Shown: one piece after another, positions 13,360-25,628 of the stretch
How positions within the stretch are numbered: position 1 is the stretch's first letter
How the letters are laid out: every line of letters starts with the position of its first letter
Origin: Linepithema humile
Taxonomy: Eukaryota > Arthropoda > Insecta > Hymenoptera > Formicidae
Direction of reading: 5' to 3'
Assembly (NCBI RefSeq): GCF_040581485.1
Contig: NC_090129.1
Span: forward strand, 35,729,078-35,793,077
DNA: 64,000 bases
Notes under the pieces: model-generated
What the model was told of the DNA's origin: nothing
Seen by the model: only the letters and a program-made list of their open reading frames with translations
Databases searched by the model: none
Program-made: the position numbers and the translations under genes

Positions 13360-13493
13360 TGCAGTTCGTATTTTCGATATAAATTTGTATTTAACTATAG
13401 AACTATATCTAATAAAATCGTCAAACGTAAAAGCTATCCTATCGTACAATCAAGAGAAACAACATTCCAATCAAGCAATTAAAAGGAATAAGT

Positions 13494-14939
13494 TTAAGCT
13501 TTTGGTTTTTTAGGCGAATCTTTGTGCTCCAAAATCCAGGGATGTTTTTTAACTTCCATCATGGAGATCCGTTCCGTGCTCTTTTTTTTTATTAACTGCA
13601 GAGAACAATTTTATAAATTAAGTATTTTTTTTTTTACACGCATTTTAATATAAAAATATGAAATACAATTGTCACCTTGGATATAAGATCTTTGGCTCCA
13701 GGCTTAATGTGTTCGGGCCATTGTATATTTAAAGATTTTATTTTCGTGTATGTTTCTTGCGTGGAGTTACTCAGAAACGGTGGTTGACCCGTGAGAAACT
13801 CGTAACAGAGTATCCCTAAGCACCAATGATCGACATAAATGTCATAAGTTTGTCCCAGCACCATTTCTGGTGGTAGATAATCTAAAGTTCCACAAAGTGT
13901 GTTCCGTCTGAAAAAAATTAATTTTAATATTTAGTTTTTTCATACAAAATACTAGCCTTACTAAATTAACAAAAGCATGGATTTTGTGCTTACTTAGAAG
14001 ATGGCGCGTGCACAGACCAGCCAAAATCTGCAAGCTTTATATCTCCATCATATGTAAGTAATAAATTCTCAGGTTTTATGTCTCTGTGGATGACATCATT
14101 CTTGTGACAATATTCCAAAGCGTCGGCTACTTGGTAAGTATATTTAGCAGATCTGGCAAAGTAATCAAAGTGTGAGTAGTGTGTGAAATACATACAATAA
14201 TGGAAACAAGATTATAAATACATACAAGTGTTCGCTAAATCTCTCATTTGGCTGACGTTTTAATTCTTTGTACAATTCACCTTTTGCAGCAAACTCTAAT
14301 ACTAAATAAATTCTCTTCTTATCGTGAAAGTATGTCAATAATTGAAGAATATGTGGATGCCTATAAAAAAAATGTAAATAGGTGGACATTTGAATTTGAA
14401 AGAGATGTTGGGCATAATTTGTATATATATGATGCACATACTTCAAATGTGTTTGTATTTCAATTTCTCGCATTACTTGCTTCTCCACACGTCCTTTCAC
14501 TAATTCAACTTTATATAATGTCTTTAAGGCAACCATATAGTGGGTAGTTTTCTCCCTAGCTAAATATACACGGCCAAATTTTCCTCTTCCTAGAGGCGCT
14601 CCGATTTCGAAGTCATCTAAGCTCCATTGATGACTATTTAATAATATGAATTAAATCATTTTAGAACGCTTGAACTTCATAAAGCATAATATGTTTCGAA
14701 TCTTATATCCTTAAAATCTTAGATAAACTGCAAATTTGACAATATACGAATGAAATAATACTTAATATTAATTTGTGAACAATTATACAATGTTTCTTAT
14801 TTAATGCTGGTCATATATAGTTGTGACATTTAGTGCACAATATATTCACGTACTTTTTGCCTCTGTTATTAATATGGTCCACCATTTCATTCATTGTTTC
14901 TTGAATAGCTTCTGTGTACTCAGACAAAGTTGATGGCAT
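13494..14939 (-). CDS. aurB: Aurora family mitotic Ser/Thr kinase (Aurora B-like)
   Basis: Mitotic kinase; in its B form it is the enzyme of the chromosomal passenger complex. Six minus-strand exons: 14854-14939, 14442-14633, 14226-14360, 13994-14152, 13676-13907 and 13494-13595 (TAA), 301 residues, all in phase. Kinase landmarks in order: glycine loop LGRGKFGRVY, ATP-binding Lys in VALKTLYK, catalytic loop HRDIKPEN, DFG in LADFGWSV, activation segment RRNTLCGTLDYLPPEM with the phosphorylatable Thr, and DHWCLGILCYEF. The N-terminal extension is short (~40 residues), which favours Aurora B over Aurora A. The usual basic residue before the activation Thr is Asn here. The A/B choice is an inference. 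Confidence 0.9.
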
Positions 14940-15271
14940 TTTGAAATCCTGCCCATTGGTCATCATCAAATAGTATATTACACAATATTAATGTTGCTGA
15001 AAAAAACGTGATACGAATCAAAAACATGTACTTATCTTGAATCGATTATTATAGAAAATATCTATACTATTGGATATAATATGTTAACAAAATTATTCCT
15101 ATAGTGTACTGACATTGTGTGTATATTATAAATTTATAAAAAGAAAGATTTTGTATAAATAATAATAATAATAAATAAGTCACTTATAATAACAAAATTA
15201 ATAAATTCGTTTTGCTTGTCATTTATTTCGCAAATTTACATAAAAAATTAAAGTTTGAATAAAATTAAATT

Positions 15272-15415
15272 AAAACGTGAAGAAGCCAACGCCGGTTCTT
15301 CGTGTGAAAAGAACATGTATCGATATTACAAAACAAACATTTGACATTGAGAAAGGCCTGAAACGTTCTTTTCGCACGAAAAACCGGTATTGGCTCCTTT
15401 CGCTTCACTTAATTT
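15272..15415. mobile_element. Foldback MITE 1
   Basis: Imperfect inverted repeat. The left arm (about 15272-15314) contains GCCAACGCCGGTTCTTCG and is mirrored by the right arm (about 15364-15415) containing CGAAAAACCGGTATTGGC. The spacer is short and has no ORF. Confidence 0.65.
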
Positions 15416-15784
15416 GATTTTTAATTATTTAAGCCTGTATATATAATATGCAAATTTATAATAAATAAAATTAATTTTCCACAATTTGTTAGCACTCATT
15501 ATCATCCAAGGTTCACTGAGAATTTTCTCATAATATTATTTATTTACCTTTAGTAAATATAAAAATATCAATGCAGTCTTAAAATGTGTTAGAAAATGTT
15601 AAGAAAAAGTTGTTTCAAAACTTCTCACAGACAAGTATCACAAGTATAACTTCCTTAGACTTCTCGAAAAAAATAACTGCCTTCTTCGCTTCCACAGATA
15701 ACTGACATCTCACTAACTGATATTTCCCTCGCATTTAAATCTTTAAATTTTAGGTTATTAACAAGCGACATCTGTGAAGGTTAA

Positions 15785-15936
15785 AGGCCGAAGCACAGCT
15801 TTTATATAAACCATAACGCATAAGGAAAACAACCAATCAGAGTTCTTTATTTTCATCCCCACTTCTTATTCTGCGGATCTCTGATCGGTTGATTCCCTTA
15901 TGCATTATGGCTTATATAAAAGTCTGTGCTCCGGCC
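15785..15936. mobile_element. Foldback MITE 2, TTAA-flanked
   Basis: A 152-bp inverted repeat. The left end AGGCCGAAGCACAGCTTTTA mirrors the right end, which read on the minus strand is GGCCGGAGCACAGACTTTTA. TTAA sits at both ends (15781-15784 and 15937-15940), the target duplication used by piggyBac-type transposases. Confidence 0.65.
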
Positions 15937-15957
15937 TTAAGCCAGCATCAGACTATG

Positions 15958-16115
15958 GGCGGTATTCATAGTCCGTTCTTATATTCAAAATCGTCTTAAG
16001 CACGGACTTATATTCGCTCTCTTCGTCACACATAGATTGTGTCTGACAAAGAGAGCGAATATAAGTTTGTACTTAAGACGATTTTGAATATAAGAACGGA
16101 CTATGAATACCGGCC
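15958..16115. mobile_element. Near-perfect palindromic MITE inserted in the composite element
   Basis: Arms of about 60 bp. The left arm GGTATTCATAGTCCGTTC at 15961 is mirrored by GAACGGACTATGAATACC ending at 16111. It is flanked by TATG at 15954-15957 and 16116-16119, a plausible 4-bp target duplication that interrupts the outer element's terminal repeat. The arms are nearly identical, so it looks young. No ORF. Confidence 0.75.
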
Positions 16116-16128
16116 TATGTAACTCAAA

Positions 16129-16694
16129 GCTCAGAATTATTTCATTTTTTCGGCCGATTCTCGTGGTATACGCTTTCTTTCCTTTCTCTACCGCGCGCGC
16201 GGCAGCCGCTAGCGGGCCGCTAGGGTTAGCGCCGCCGATCGTTAGGAGCGGCGCTATCCGATTAATGTTAAAAAAATTTATTAAAAAAATTTTTTTCCTC
16301 AATAGCAATAGTACCTCATGGGTGACGTGGAAATCTATTAAAATATTTTCACATAATAAATTTAAAAATAAAAAAAATATTTTTAATAAATTTTTTTAAC
16401 TTTTATGTCCAGTTCCACCAACGTAGATTAACTTTAATCCCGATTCAACTTACTCTTTACCTTTTTCTAATTTTTAGAACTAGAAAAAGATGAAGAATAA
16501 GTTGAACCGAGATTAAAGTTAATCCACGTTGGTGGAACTGAGCATTAATGATCAAGGGAGAAGAACCTAACATTTATCGAATAGCGCCGCTCCTAACGCT
16601 CGGCAGCGCTGGTGGCTGCCGCACGCGCGGTAAGGAGAGGAAAGGAGACGTATACCATAAGAATCGGCCGAAAAGATGAAATAATTCCGAGCCC
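16129..16694. mobile_element. Large foldback element with GC-rich inner arms
   Basis: The left arm GAATTATTTCATTTTTTCGG mirrors the right arm CCGAAAAGATGAAATAATTC. Inner arms share GATCGTTAGGAGCGGCGCTA and its mirror AATAGCGCCGCTCCTAACG. The AT-rich centre holds another nested inverted repeat. Confidence 0.65.
16410..16541. mobile_element. MITE nested inside the large foldback
   Basis: The left arm AGTTCCACCAACGTAGATTA mirrors the right arm TAATCCACGTTGGTGGAACT. The arms run on through TTAATCCCGATTCAACTTA and its mirror, with a ~40-bp spacer. Confidence 0.7.
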
Positions 16695-16821
16695 TGATGT
16701 AACTTATTGCAGCAATTTACAAGCGATCTAGTAAATTACTAAAAATGCACCATATAGCACACCGCATTTTTAGTAATTTACTAGATTGCTTGCTGTAACA
16801 AGTTGCATAGTCTGATGCAGG
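16694..16821. mobile_element. Foldback MITE
   Basis: The arms GATCTAGTAAATTACTAAAA and its mirror TTTTAGTAATTTACTAGATT surround a ~20-bp loop. Outer arms CTGATGTAACTTATTGCAGC mirror GCTGTAACAAGTTGCATAG. Confidence 0.65.
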
Positions 16822-16830
16822 CTTTAAGGC

Positions 16831-16968
16831 CTATCCAGACAAACTTGCATAGTCGCATAAACATATACATAAGGAAAGTAATTGATCCATAAGCAAATGC
16901 ATAAGGAAATTGACCAATCAATTTCCTTATGCATATGTTTACGCGATTATGCAAGTTTGTCTGGATAG
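16831..16968. mobile_element. MITE family X, copy 1
   Basis: Inverted repeat beginning CTATCCAGACAAACTTGCAT and ending with its mirror ATGCAAGTTTGTCTGGATAG. The same sequence recurs at 25010-25147 and, decayed, at about 30612-30750. Confidence 0.8.
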
Positions 16969-19510
16969 GTCCATAATAATAACAGATACGTACCATCTGA
17001 TCAATTGTTTTTAAGTAATCCAATCTGATTGGTTGATTTAAGAGCAACTACCAATTAAAATCAATTCTTTTTCTTAACAAAGCAGTGTGTCCATCATGCT
17101 TAATTTTTATTATTTACTCTCATGTTACATATTTGCACAATAAGAAGTGAGTATTAATAATAAAATAATTCATGGACATTATATTTATATATTAAATTTT
17201 TTAAAAATAAAAATTTGTCTAAATAAAAAACTAAATTACATTTATAACATATTTATATGAAAATAGCTACTATTTATGTTCGAAATAATACACATTTGAT
17301 TATTTTAGCATGTTTAGATATTAAATTTGGTTATTTTAACATTTATAGAGATTATATAAATAATTTTTGCATAGATGTGTGTGTATATATATAATATATA
17401 TTTTTTAAAATAAATTTCTACATAATTCTTTAGACGTATATTTATTACGACAGATTTAATCGGTATATATATTTATTTTTATTTCTCAGTGAAATACATA
17501 ATAAATACTAGTGTTAGGAGTGGTTCTATCTATTTAAATATTATAATTAAAACTTAACTTCTTAATACTTATTTATCTGTAATATAATTACATACAAACA
17601 AGAGAGTTAAAAATATATACAAGCAAATAAATTTTTACATAAAGAATGCACAGATTTCTTGTAACTATATTTGTATATATAATATGCAAATTGAATGCAT
17701 ACTCTGTGTGTCGCAACAACACCTTTTGTATAATTGTAGAATTAATAGATCACAAAAATTAATATATGCAAATATACAAATGTGTAAATGCGAAACAGAA
17801 AAGACAAATATTTTATAGTATATTAAAATACATAATGTGAGTGACGTTAATAAATTCCATGTTGATGATTTGTTGTGTGTAATAATGAATGTGTACGTGT
17901 TGTATTTGGAAAAAAAAAAAAAAAAAAAAAAACACATATATATATATATATATATATATAAAGAAAGATATTTCATACATTTGTAGATTGAATTAATTCA
18001 TTGTTATTCTAATAGCATGAGACTTTAAATAATCAGTAGTGCCTTTTTAAGGAATATAAGATATGTATGGAAGCGTATGATTATTGATTATACAGGATAT
18101 AACGAGGTAAACGTCGATGCACATAATGGTCATTGACCTGTTATTTACAAGCATGCTTGTTCTACACAAATTGCATAAATTGCACGCGATGAAGCAATTA
18201 CATTGACATCGTTAAACCCTGTGTAAACGATACACGACGTTAGGTGAAATATGTAAATTTCGAATGTAAAATGAGTTAGTGACCATAAACTATACAAAGT
18301 AGATTACCGTCGGCAATATAACAATGTGTGTAATGGATACATTATGAAACATTGTAATTAAAACATTGCTTATTACATAGGTTTTTATATTAGAACTATA
18401 CAAAGATTTCATATACCGTTTAGCTTCCATCTCGCTTCTTTCAGAAAACAATGTACACTATGTGTGGAGTTCGAAGTTTTTATTATCTGTGTGTCCCTTT
18501 TTCTCAATAAGTATACATATACTTACGCTAGTGCATGTTTCATTATTCACGTGCATGCAAATAGTTCGTTCTACTCCTAATTAACAGCAGAATTTTATTG
18601 TATATCCTTGAAATGTTTATCGTATCACTGTACGACACTCTCATATAAAATGCCAAGACTCTATATGCGATCATCGTTAAAACAATTTCGAGTATTTCGC
18701 TAAATTATAAATCTGTAGTGTATCTCGCAACTATGATAATAATATATTTGAAAGTTTCATATTACATTAATATTAATACCAAATAAAATTAGATAAAATC
18801 AAATAAAGTCAAATGATTTTTAGATTATGGCGTGTCGCAGAGGTATGGTTGTACCTTGCATGAATTACAATTGATGTACTGTAAAAAAATGATAAAAATA
18901 AGCGATATAACATAGAAAGAATGTAGAAAAATTTATATCCAAATCTATACTCAATCATCATGGATTATTCCAACTATAAATGCACTTTGCGATGTTCCCT
19001 ATTTACTATTTTCTTTTTTTTTATAATTTCTCGGCAAGAGTACACTTAATTTATAGACAGTATTAGTTTGAAGGAAAATAAAATATATAAATAAAGTATA
19101 TAAGATAATAGAAATAAGAATGTATATCTTAGGCTATTATTTTACAACAAAAACAATAACATTCGATATAATACTCCCCAATATATCTGTCAATAAGGCT
19201 TTAAATTTCAGCGATGCAAGCATAACTATAAGGATTACGATGTTCAAAATAATTAACAATCGTTTTTACATTCTTACAGACTATGATTCTCCACAATTTC
19301 GTGGACACTTAACGATTTAAAATGATGTACAAATAAATAATGAGAATTAGCGCGAACACGAGGGAGTAATGTATACATGAGCAATTATATCTGGGTATAT
19401 ATAAATGAAATTATTTTATAGCTTCCGTGCAGGGAGCGACCCAAAATCGAATATATGTGAAGTTGAAATAATATCGTTGCCGGAAAATAACACAGATAAA
19501 GAACAACTGA
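16969..19510. other. AT-rich intergenic / 3' flank of alpha-SNAP
   Basis: Long AT-rich stretch downstream of alpha-SNAP (minus strand). Contains a poly-A tract and (TA)n microsatellite at about 17910-17960. It may hold a long 3' UTR. No gene is recognised. Confidence 0.5.
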
Positions 19511-21130
19511 TCAGCGTAAATCCGGATTATCGTTAATTTGCTTTTTTATACGTAATAATACTGTTGTATACCATTGATCCAATCTTGAAATTGAATCATA
19601 TTCCTTCACCGCTTCTGTGTAACCTTCAAGGTTCTGATCCTCCAAGTGTTCTATCAGCGTCTACAGATGTATAACAAATAATCAAATAATACTGCAGAAT
19701 TAAGCAAGAAATTAAACTACAAAAACGTACCTTTATCAGTTTAAATTCTCTAGAATCTTGGAAAGCCGGATACTGTTCCTGATAACGCTCAATCGCGTGT
19801 TGGGCATTTAATGAATCCACACACAAGTGGCATAATGCAGCGCGAAAAAAGTATTCCTTAGCACTGTATTTTAGTAAAGAACTTTCTAATGATGCGGATG
19901 CAACCTGTATAAAATAAATAAAGTCCAAACAACTGAATTAAAAGTGACCAAGTTTACATCATCAATTTCATGAGTATTGCCAAATCTTTTCATAATTCAT
20001 TATAAATAACTTAAATTCTTACCTGCTCATAGATTTGAATGGCTTTATCATAATTCTCAAGTTGTGCAGCATATTGTGCAACTTTCAGTAGACACTTGTT
20101 CGCCGAAGAATTACTTTCCTCACCACGGAAATAATCCGCAGCTTGCTCATAATGATGCACCGCACGTTCTAAATCGACTGCTTCACTTTCATAGATCTCA
20201 GCTATACTTTGGTGATGCTTTGCTGCCATTGTAAAACGACCCATGTCAGTATAAATCTCGATAGCTTTTAACAAGCAACTGATTGCCTCTGTAAAGATAA
20301 AAACAAGAAACACATTAGGTTTATTCTATTATTTCATTATAGTCGTAGAATGCATTCAACATTTTAATTAAAATTATTTTCATAGATCATTGTTATACCA
20401 TTTGTATCGGATTTTTTGAAGCAATTGGCAGCATCTACATAATTATTAGCTGCGTCATGACGACTACCCGCCTTTGCGTGTAAATCTGCCGCATCGTAAA
20501 ACGCCTTGCCCGCTGAACTCCACTTCTTTGCCATCTTGAACATGTTCGCCGCTCGTTGATAACATTCTACCGCCTCTTCGACTTTCGATGAGCTTCTGCA
20601 AAGTTAATTATTAATTTGCTAATCTAACTGAGATAACGATATTAATGAAACGCAGAATTTATCATCCTCTGATAACATACAATATTAGTCACAGTCTGTG
20701 CAAAATCAATCAAGATGTATAATTATATTACGTGAGTAGTCGGAATTTTCTACAAAATACTGCAATTTTATGCAGATAATTCCAATTATGCGTATCGAAC
20801 TACAAATGTGGCATATTGTCACATTTCTATACATGGTATACACATAATTAAAAGCGATTCACGCTACATCACACGACAGAAACTAAAATTATAATACGAG
20901 CGAATGATCATTGAAGCATCAAATTTCTCACGATATGCGATGGAATCGACGCGATTTGGTGACGCAGGATCAAGAGAAGCGTGATTTCGTAAATCATTCT
21001 CGATTGGGCGAGTTCAAGTGATAAATCGATCAGCTTACCCGAACAGTGCGCCGAAAAAGCCCTTCGACGACGACAGTTTTCTCTCGGCCTCAGCCACCAG
21101 TTGCAACGCTTTCTGCTCGTTATCGGCCAT
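19511..21130 (-). CDS. alphaSnap: Alpha-soluble NSF attachment protein (alpha-SNAP)
   Basis: Adaptor that recruits the ATPase NSF to SNARE complexes for disassembly after membrane fusion. Five minus-strand exons: 21039-21130, 20399-20595, 20023-20288, 19731-19904 and 19511-19660 (TGA), 292 residues, essentially the family length. It starts MADNEQKALQLVAEAERKLS, followed by the membrane-attaching loop SSKGFFGALFG. TPR-like helical repeats follow (AANMFKMAKKWSSAGKAFYD, DAANNYVDAANCFKK, AVHHYEQAADYFRGE, KCLLKVAQYAAQLENYDKAI). The C-terminus DNPDLR matches the conserved acidic-Leu end needed to stimulate NSF. It is divergent from MEIOB. Confidence 0.96.
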
Positions 21131-21576
21131 GACGACGTTGTCCGATTGTTTTCTTCTCGCGGAATTTTTCAGGCGTCCTGACTCATAAACTGCACTCAAT
21201 AGATTTTACCCCCCTATCCCTCGCAACGTTCGCCAAAAGCACGGAAAACGCGACAATTAGGAGTGCATTGAATGTCATCGCTGTCAGAACTGCCAACTTG
21301 CTTACGAAAACACCGAGCGATTTGGGCTGCTTTTCAAAAACGCGACGATCGTCAACAAAAGTCGCGCTCATTGGCCAGCAAAACTTATTTTCATCATCAT
21401 CGCAGCGATGCGATAAAGCACGAAATACTACGATTTTTAATCGCTGAAATTGGTAGCATTGCAAAATTAAAAACTGGTAATTAGAATTACATTAAGAACC
21501 ATTGTTACGAATTGTCGAATTATTTCTTGGCTTACTTGGGCTTACTGAAGCTCGCTGATCTGACGGCGCATTGTTA
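21131..21576. promoter_or_regulatory. Candidate bidirectional promoter, alpha-SNAP / MEIOB
   Basis: Only ~446 bp separate the divergent start codons. The segment is locally richer in CG dinucleotides than its surroundings. No TATA box is obvious. Promoter function is inferred from the arrangement alone. Confidence 0.4.
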
Positions 21577-22223
21577 ATGCGAAACATGTCCTTTCTGTAC
21601 AGACAGGAAATACAATCGCTACAGGAGAGAATGCAAAACACTTTCATAATTGGCGTAATTATTAGTACCACGAATGTAAGAACGTTTGACGCCACTCAAA
21701 CGAAATGTATGTATTCGTTGTTTTTTTTTAACCTTATCGCACTTTTATTTAATACAATTAATAATTGATTAATATTACAAGAACAAGTCAGTTTAAAGTA
21801 TATTTTTTTCGAAAAGATTTTTAAATCATAGATACTTAAACCGCACAATCACTCTACTATTTATGAATGTAGAAACATTTGGTTTACGTAAAGTTATTTT
21901 GATAAGTTTTTAACGATATCTACATAAAATAAAGAAAGAAGTAGGGTTTTGTTTTTCTCAACTTGTCGATCGTTGCAGTTAACAAGGGCGAACGCAGCGT
22001 GTGGTCATTCATTTTGCGGGATTCCGAGAAGGATTTTATTAATGTGACTGTATGGGGTAATACGGAATTTGTGAAAAAACTATCGTCTACATTTAATATT
22101 GGATCAGTAGGTGTGTGCATATTTTAAGAACAAGTGACTTGTGACACAAGTTACAAACAAATCAATGTATTATTTTTATAATTTGTATTACTAATAATGA
22201 TTAAGTATAATTGGTGGCTTATA

Positions 22224-22288
<65 letters not shown>

Positions 22289-24451
22289 GGGAATTAATAT
22301 TAAATTATACATATTAATATAATAATATTAATTATTTTAACACATAAATTACAACAGAAATTAATAATTCAACAAGTAATTTATATCCTTTATTATGTAA
22401 TTTTACGAACAAAATGGAAAAAATATTTAAAAAATGAAGATGATTTATGTGATAACACTGTCTGCTTTACAGTGGAAGTAATAAGCCCGAAAATTGTGAA
22501 ACGCCAGCCTAACGACAGAAATGAACAATTTATACCATCTACTTCTAGTCCTTTTACTTTAATCGTAAATGAGGGTATAGCTCTCATACAGAAGCACGAC
22601 GCGCCCACTCATGAACAATACAAAAACTTATTGATGCAACCTGTCAAAAGCGTGACGTCCGTGAAAAGCTTGAAAGCCATTCTAGACAATATCGAGGCTT
22701 TGTGCGATCATTTTGTCGACCTTTTAGTCGTCGTTACATTTGTAAGTTGCAATCAATAATAGATTCAATTGTTCTGTTTCTTGCAAAAATAGAAAATGAA
22801 TAGGTTATTGAATAGATTATGATTAATTAGTAAACAATTATGACTAAAATTTGAAATTTTTTAAATAAAAATAAAATTAGTATTGAAATATTGCTCTTTC
22901 GATCAAATTATCACGTTTTCACGTTTTTCGAACATATTAATTTGTATACATTTATCTATAAAATGTATTGCAGATTGCCGATACGCGCAATATAATGACC
23001 CGGGATGGACGAGCTTTACTGTGTCGCAGTTTCGAAGTCACAGATGGATCGACGGACAATGCGGTGTCATTAATACTGTGGGAAAAAGACTGGGTCGAGA
23101 GATCCGCGTTTTGGGAACCAAAACGAACAGTATTGTTCTTGATCGACGCTCGTATCGCGTATGATGAATATAAGAAAAAAATGGCGCTAAGTATTTGTGC
23201 GTTGAAAATTCAACTTTGACGAATTATTTCATAAATGCGTCAAGCAGCGAAAAAAACTTATCATATTTACAATTTTGTTTTTATTATACGCAGCAAGACA
23301 AACGCTGATCATGGAGTGCCCAAACATACCTCAAGCTGCAGAGATTAGAAATGCAGTGCAGCGTTATGATCCTGATTCCATATGCAGTGATCCATTTGCC
23401 GTACCAAATCGTAAGAACCGCAATATATATACATATATATATTTATTTATTTATTTATTATCTGGAAATATGATATTTGATAATGAAAGAAAAAAATTGA
23501 ATCTGTCACTTTTTGTATTTTACGGAAAATTTTAGCGTAATTTTTATTTTATCAACAGCGGACACAATCACGACTGTGATGACAGTACAACAAATCACGG
23601 AGAAGCTGCAGAAGAAGGTAACCGTAGAGGGTGAGAGATTGCAATTCGCGGCGATCGTGAAAGTTTCAGTGACTGAAATGAATTTGGACGGCTCACTTCA
23701 AGATGTGATATCTATAAAGTGGTAAATTCTTTTTTCATTCACAACATATTTATCATCTAACGCCAAAGACAATACTATCACATTTATTTTCATCTTCAGC
23801 GCTTTATGTAAAAAAGTCGTTACGGATGTGCAAGATTCTTGTATGAACTTGAGTTGCCCTGCGGGCAACGGAATCCGGACGCCATTGAATACTACAAAGT
23901 TTAACATAAAAGTTAATTTGAAGGACGACACTGGATATCTTATTGGGTGTCGCTTGATCGGTGACGTTGCAGAGCGAGTTTTGGGTTGTACAGTTGAAGA
24001 GTTTCAGGTGATCTATTTAAATTAATGTCGAATTATTGTTTTGAGCTATACTCATATAAGATTTAAAAGATTTTTAATTTTTTATCAATTCATTTTCCAA
24101 AGCAAAAATAATAAAAATAATAATTAAAAATTTAACACCTAAAATAATTATATAGAATTGATAAGTTGTTACATTTACTAAATAAATATTAATATTAAAA
24201 TATCGATTTAAATACAATAAATATGATAGATTAGATAATAGTTACTTTTGTAATTATTGCAGGCAATGACAGTAGAAAACCGCGGTGAATTGAAGTGGTT
24301 ATATTTGTTAGAAAAGTGTAATGTTTGCTTGCACATTCTTGGACCGACATCTGCCTTTCCACGTGCTTTGTACAATATTTTATCTATTCAACCTTGTTCC
24401 GAGGAAACGGAGGAAGCAATCGAACAAACTACAGCTATGCTCGAGAATTAA
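21577..24451 (+). CDS. MEIOB: MEIOB, meiosis-specific OB-fold ssDNA-binding protein
   Basis: An RPA1-related protein that works with SPATA22 on resected ends in meiotic recombination; the fly relative is hold'em. Eight exons: 21577-21706, 21979-22110, 22473-22741, 22974-23190, 23294-23410, 23559-23721, 23800-24007 and 24263-24451 (TAA), 474 residues, every junction in phase. The first OB fold contains FIIGVIISTTNVRTFDATQT, WSFILRDSEKDFINVTVWGN. The second contains IMTRDGRALLCRSFEVTDGS, AVSLILWEKDW. The third begins at exon 7 (CALCKKVVTDVQDSC) and ends RRAL-like FPRALYNI near the C-terminus. The length fits the family (~440-470). The start could be the ATG at 21577 or the in-frame ATG at 21586. 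Confidence 0.88.
22224..22283. repeat. (TA)n microsatellite in MEIOB intron
   Basis: About 60 bp of uninterrupted TA. Confidence 0.95.
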
Positions 24452-24899
24452 AAATCAATATTCCTTTCTAAGCAGCTTCAATTTAATACAAATAATTTAT
24501 TATAACAGTAATATTATTGGTACATTTTTTATTTTACGTATATAAAAAGTTTTAAATATTTTCTTTCATTTAATATAGAATTTAGTACTCACATAGTTGT
24601 TTTCTATTTATATATATCTTATGAATAAATAAATTAATATATATATATATATGTAAAAACTAGAAAAATAAAATTTAAAAGAGATTCGTTCTAGCCGTAT
24701 CTTTTATGGTGCTTGCACACAGAATACGATAAGAGTTTTGTACGCAGCATGTAAGAAACAATGTTAAATAGGCCCAAATGTTTCGACGCGTTCTTTTTCT
24801 CTTTTGTATCGACAAGTGAACTGTTTCTTCGTTTGGTTAGTGGCTCAATGGGAACAACGCTCCCCACCATACGGCCATATATAACAAAGTAGACTATAG
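24452..24899. other. MEIOB 3' flank
   Basis: AT-rich 3' flank with a (TA)n tract near 24636-24652, then ~200 bp of more balanced composition. No gene is recognised. Confidence 0.5.
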
Positions 24900-25011
24900 A
24901 GGTTTGTTCGCGTCGCATGCTCTAATATGCTCCAATCTATAGTACTGCGTTACGTACATTATAGATTGGAGCGTATTGGAGCGTGTTGAAGCTTGCGACG
25001 CGAACAAACCT
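24900..25011. mobile_element. Foldback MITE (GC-containing)
   Basis: The left end AGGTTTGTTCGCGTCGCATG mirrors the right end TTGCGACGCGAACAAACCT. Inner arms are GCTCCAATCTATA / TATAGATTGGAGC. Confidence 0.75.
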
Positions 25012-25147
25012 ATCCAGACAAACTTGCATAATCGCATAAACATATGCATAAGGATATTGATTAGGCCATTTCCTTATTCATTTGCTTATGGACCAATCAA
25101 TTTCCTTATGCATATGTTTATGCGATTATGCAAGTTTGTCTGGATAG
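25010..25147. mobile_element. MITE family X, copy 2
   Basis: Starts CTATCCAGACAAACTTGCAT and ends ATGCAAGTTTGTCTGGATAG. It is nearly identical at its ends to 16831-16968 and abuts the previous foldback. Confidence 0.85.
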
Positions 25148-25192
25148 GCCCTCAGAGTGTCAACCAGAATGTGGTTTCCGAAGGCAGCCCTG

Positions 25193-25377
25193 TTAGACCG
25201 AATTCCCACTAAGCGCGTCACGCGTTGGCGTCATCCGTCGCGTCACGAATTAATCAATCAAAACATCCCATTTTATTCCATTATTTGCCGCGCGAATAAA
25301 ATGGGATGTTTTGATTGGTTAATTTGTAACGCGGCGGATAACGCGCGCGTGATGCGCTTAGTGGGAATTCGGCCTTA
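25193..25377. mobile_element. MITE family Y, copy 1
   Basis: TTAGACCGAATTCCCACTAA at the left mirrors TTAGTGGGAATTCGGCCTTA at the right. CG-rich inner arms (GCGCGTCACGCG) and a central AAAATGGGATGTTTTGATTG palindrome follow. The same ends recur at 37250-37814. Confidence 0.8.
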
Positions 25378-25394
25378 GGTAGAATATGAGTAAT

Positions 25395-25493
25395 GGCTGC
25401 GTTTCGTAAAGCACATATGCGCGCATGTATCTACAGTATACGTTACGTATACTATAGATACATGCGCGCATATGTGCTTTACGGAACGCAGCC
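25395..25493. mobile_element. Near-perfect palindromic MITE
   Basis: The left arm GGCTGCGTTTCGTAAAGCAC mirrors the right arm GTGCTTTACGGAACGCAGCC. The arms extend to the centre (CATATGCGCGCATG and mirror). Confidence 0.8.
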
Positions 25494-25507
25494 AATATCC
25501 AATAAGA

Positions 25508-25628
25508 GGTCTGTTCTTTATAGCTGAACTGGCTGCACTAGTTCAGAGTTTATCTTTCTCCTTTCAATGTGGAGGGAAAAAGATAAACTCTGAACTAGTG
25601 CAGTCAGTTCAGCTATAAAGAACAAACC
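25508..25628. mobile_element. MITE family Z, copy 1
   Basis: The left arm GGTCTGTTCTTTATAGCTGA mirrors AGCTATAAAGAACAAACC. The inner arms CTAGTTCAGAGTTTATCTTT and mirror match 38395-38498. Confidence 0.8.

Larger units (their letters stand above)
15935..16830. mobile_element. Composite foldback element containing other foldbacks
   Basis: The left end GCCTTAAGCCAGCATCAGAC... (15935-15957) is mirrored at 16806-16830 (CATAGTCTGATGCAGGCTTT...). Between them sit at least three further inverted-repeat elements, listed separately. It is read as one outer element that received successive insertions. The exact outer boundary is uncertain because GGCC/TTAA overlaps the preceding MITE. Confidence 0.5.
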
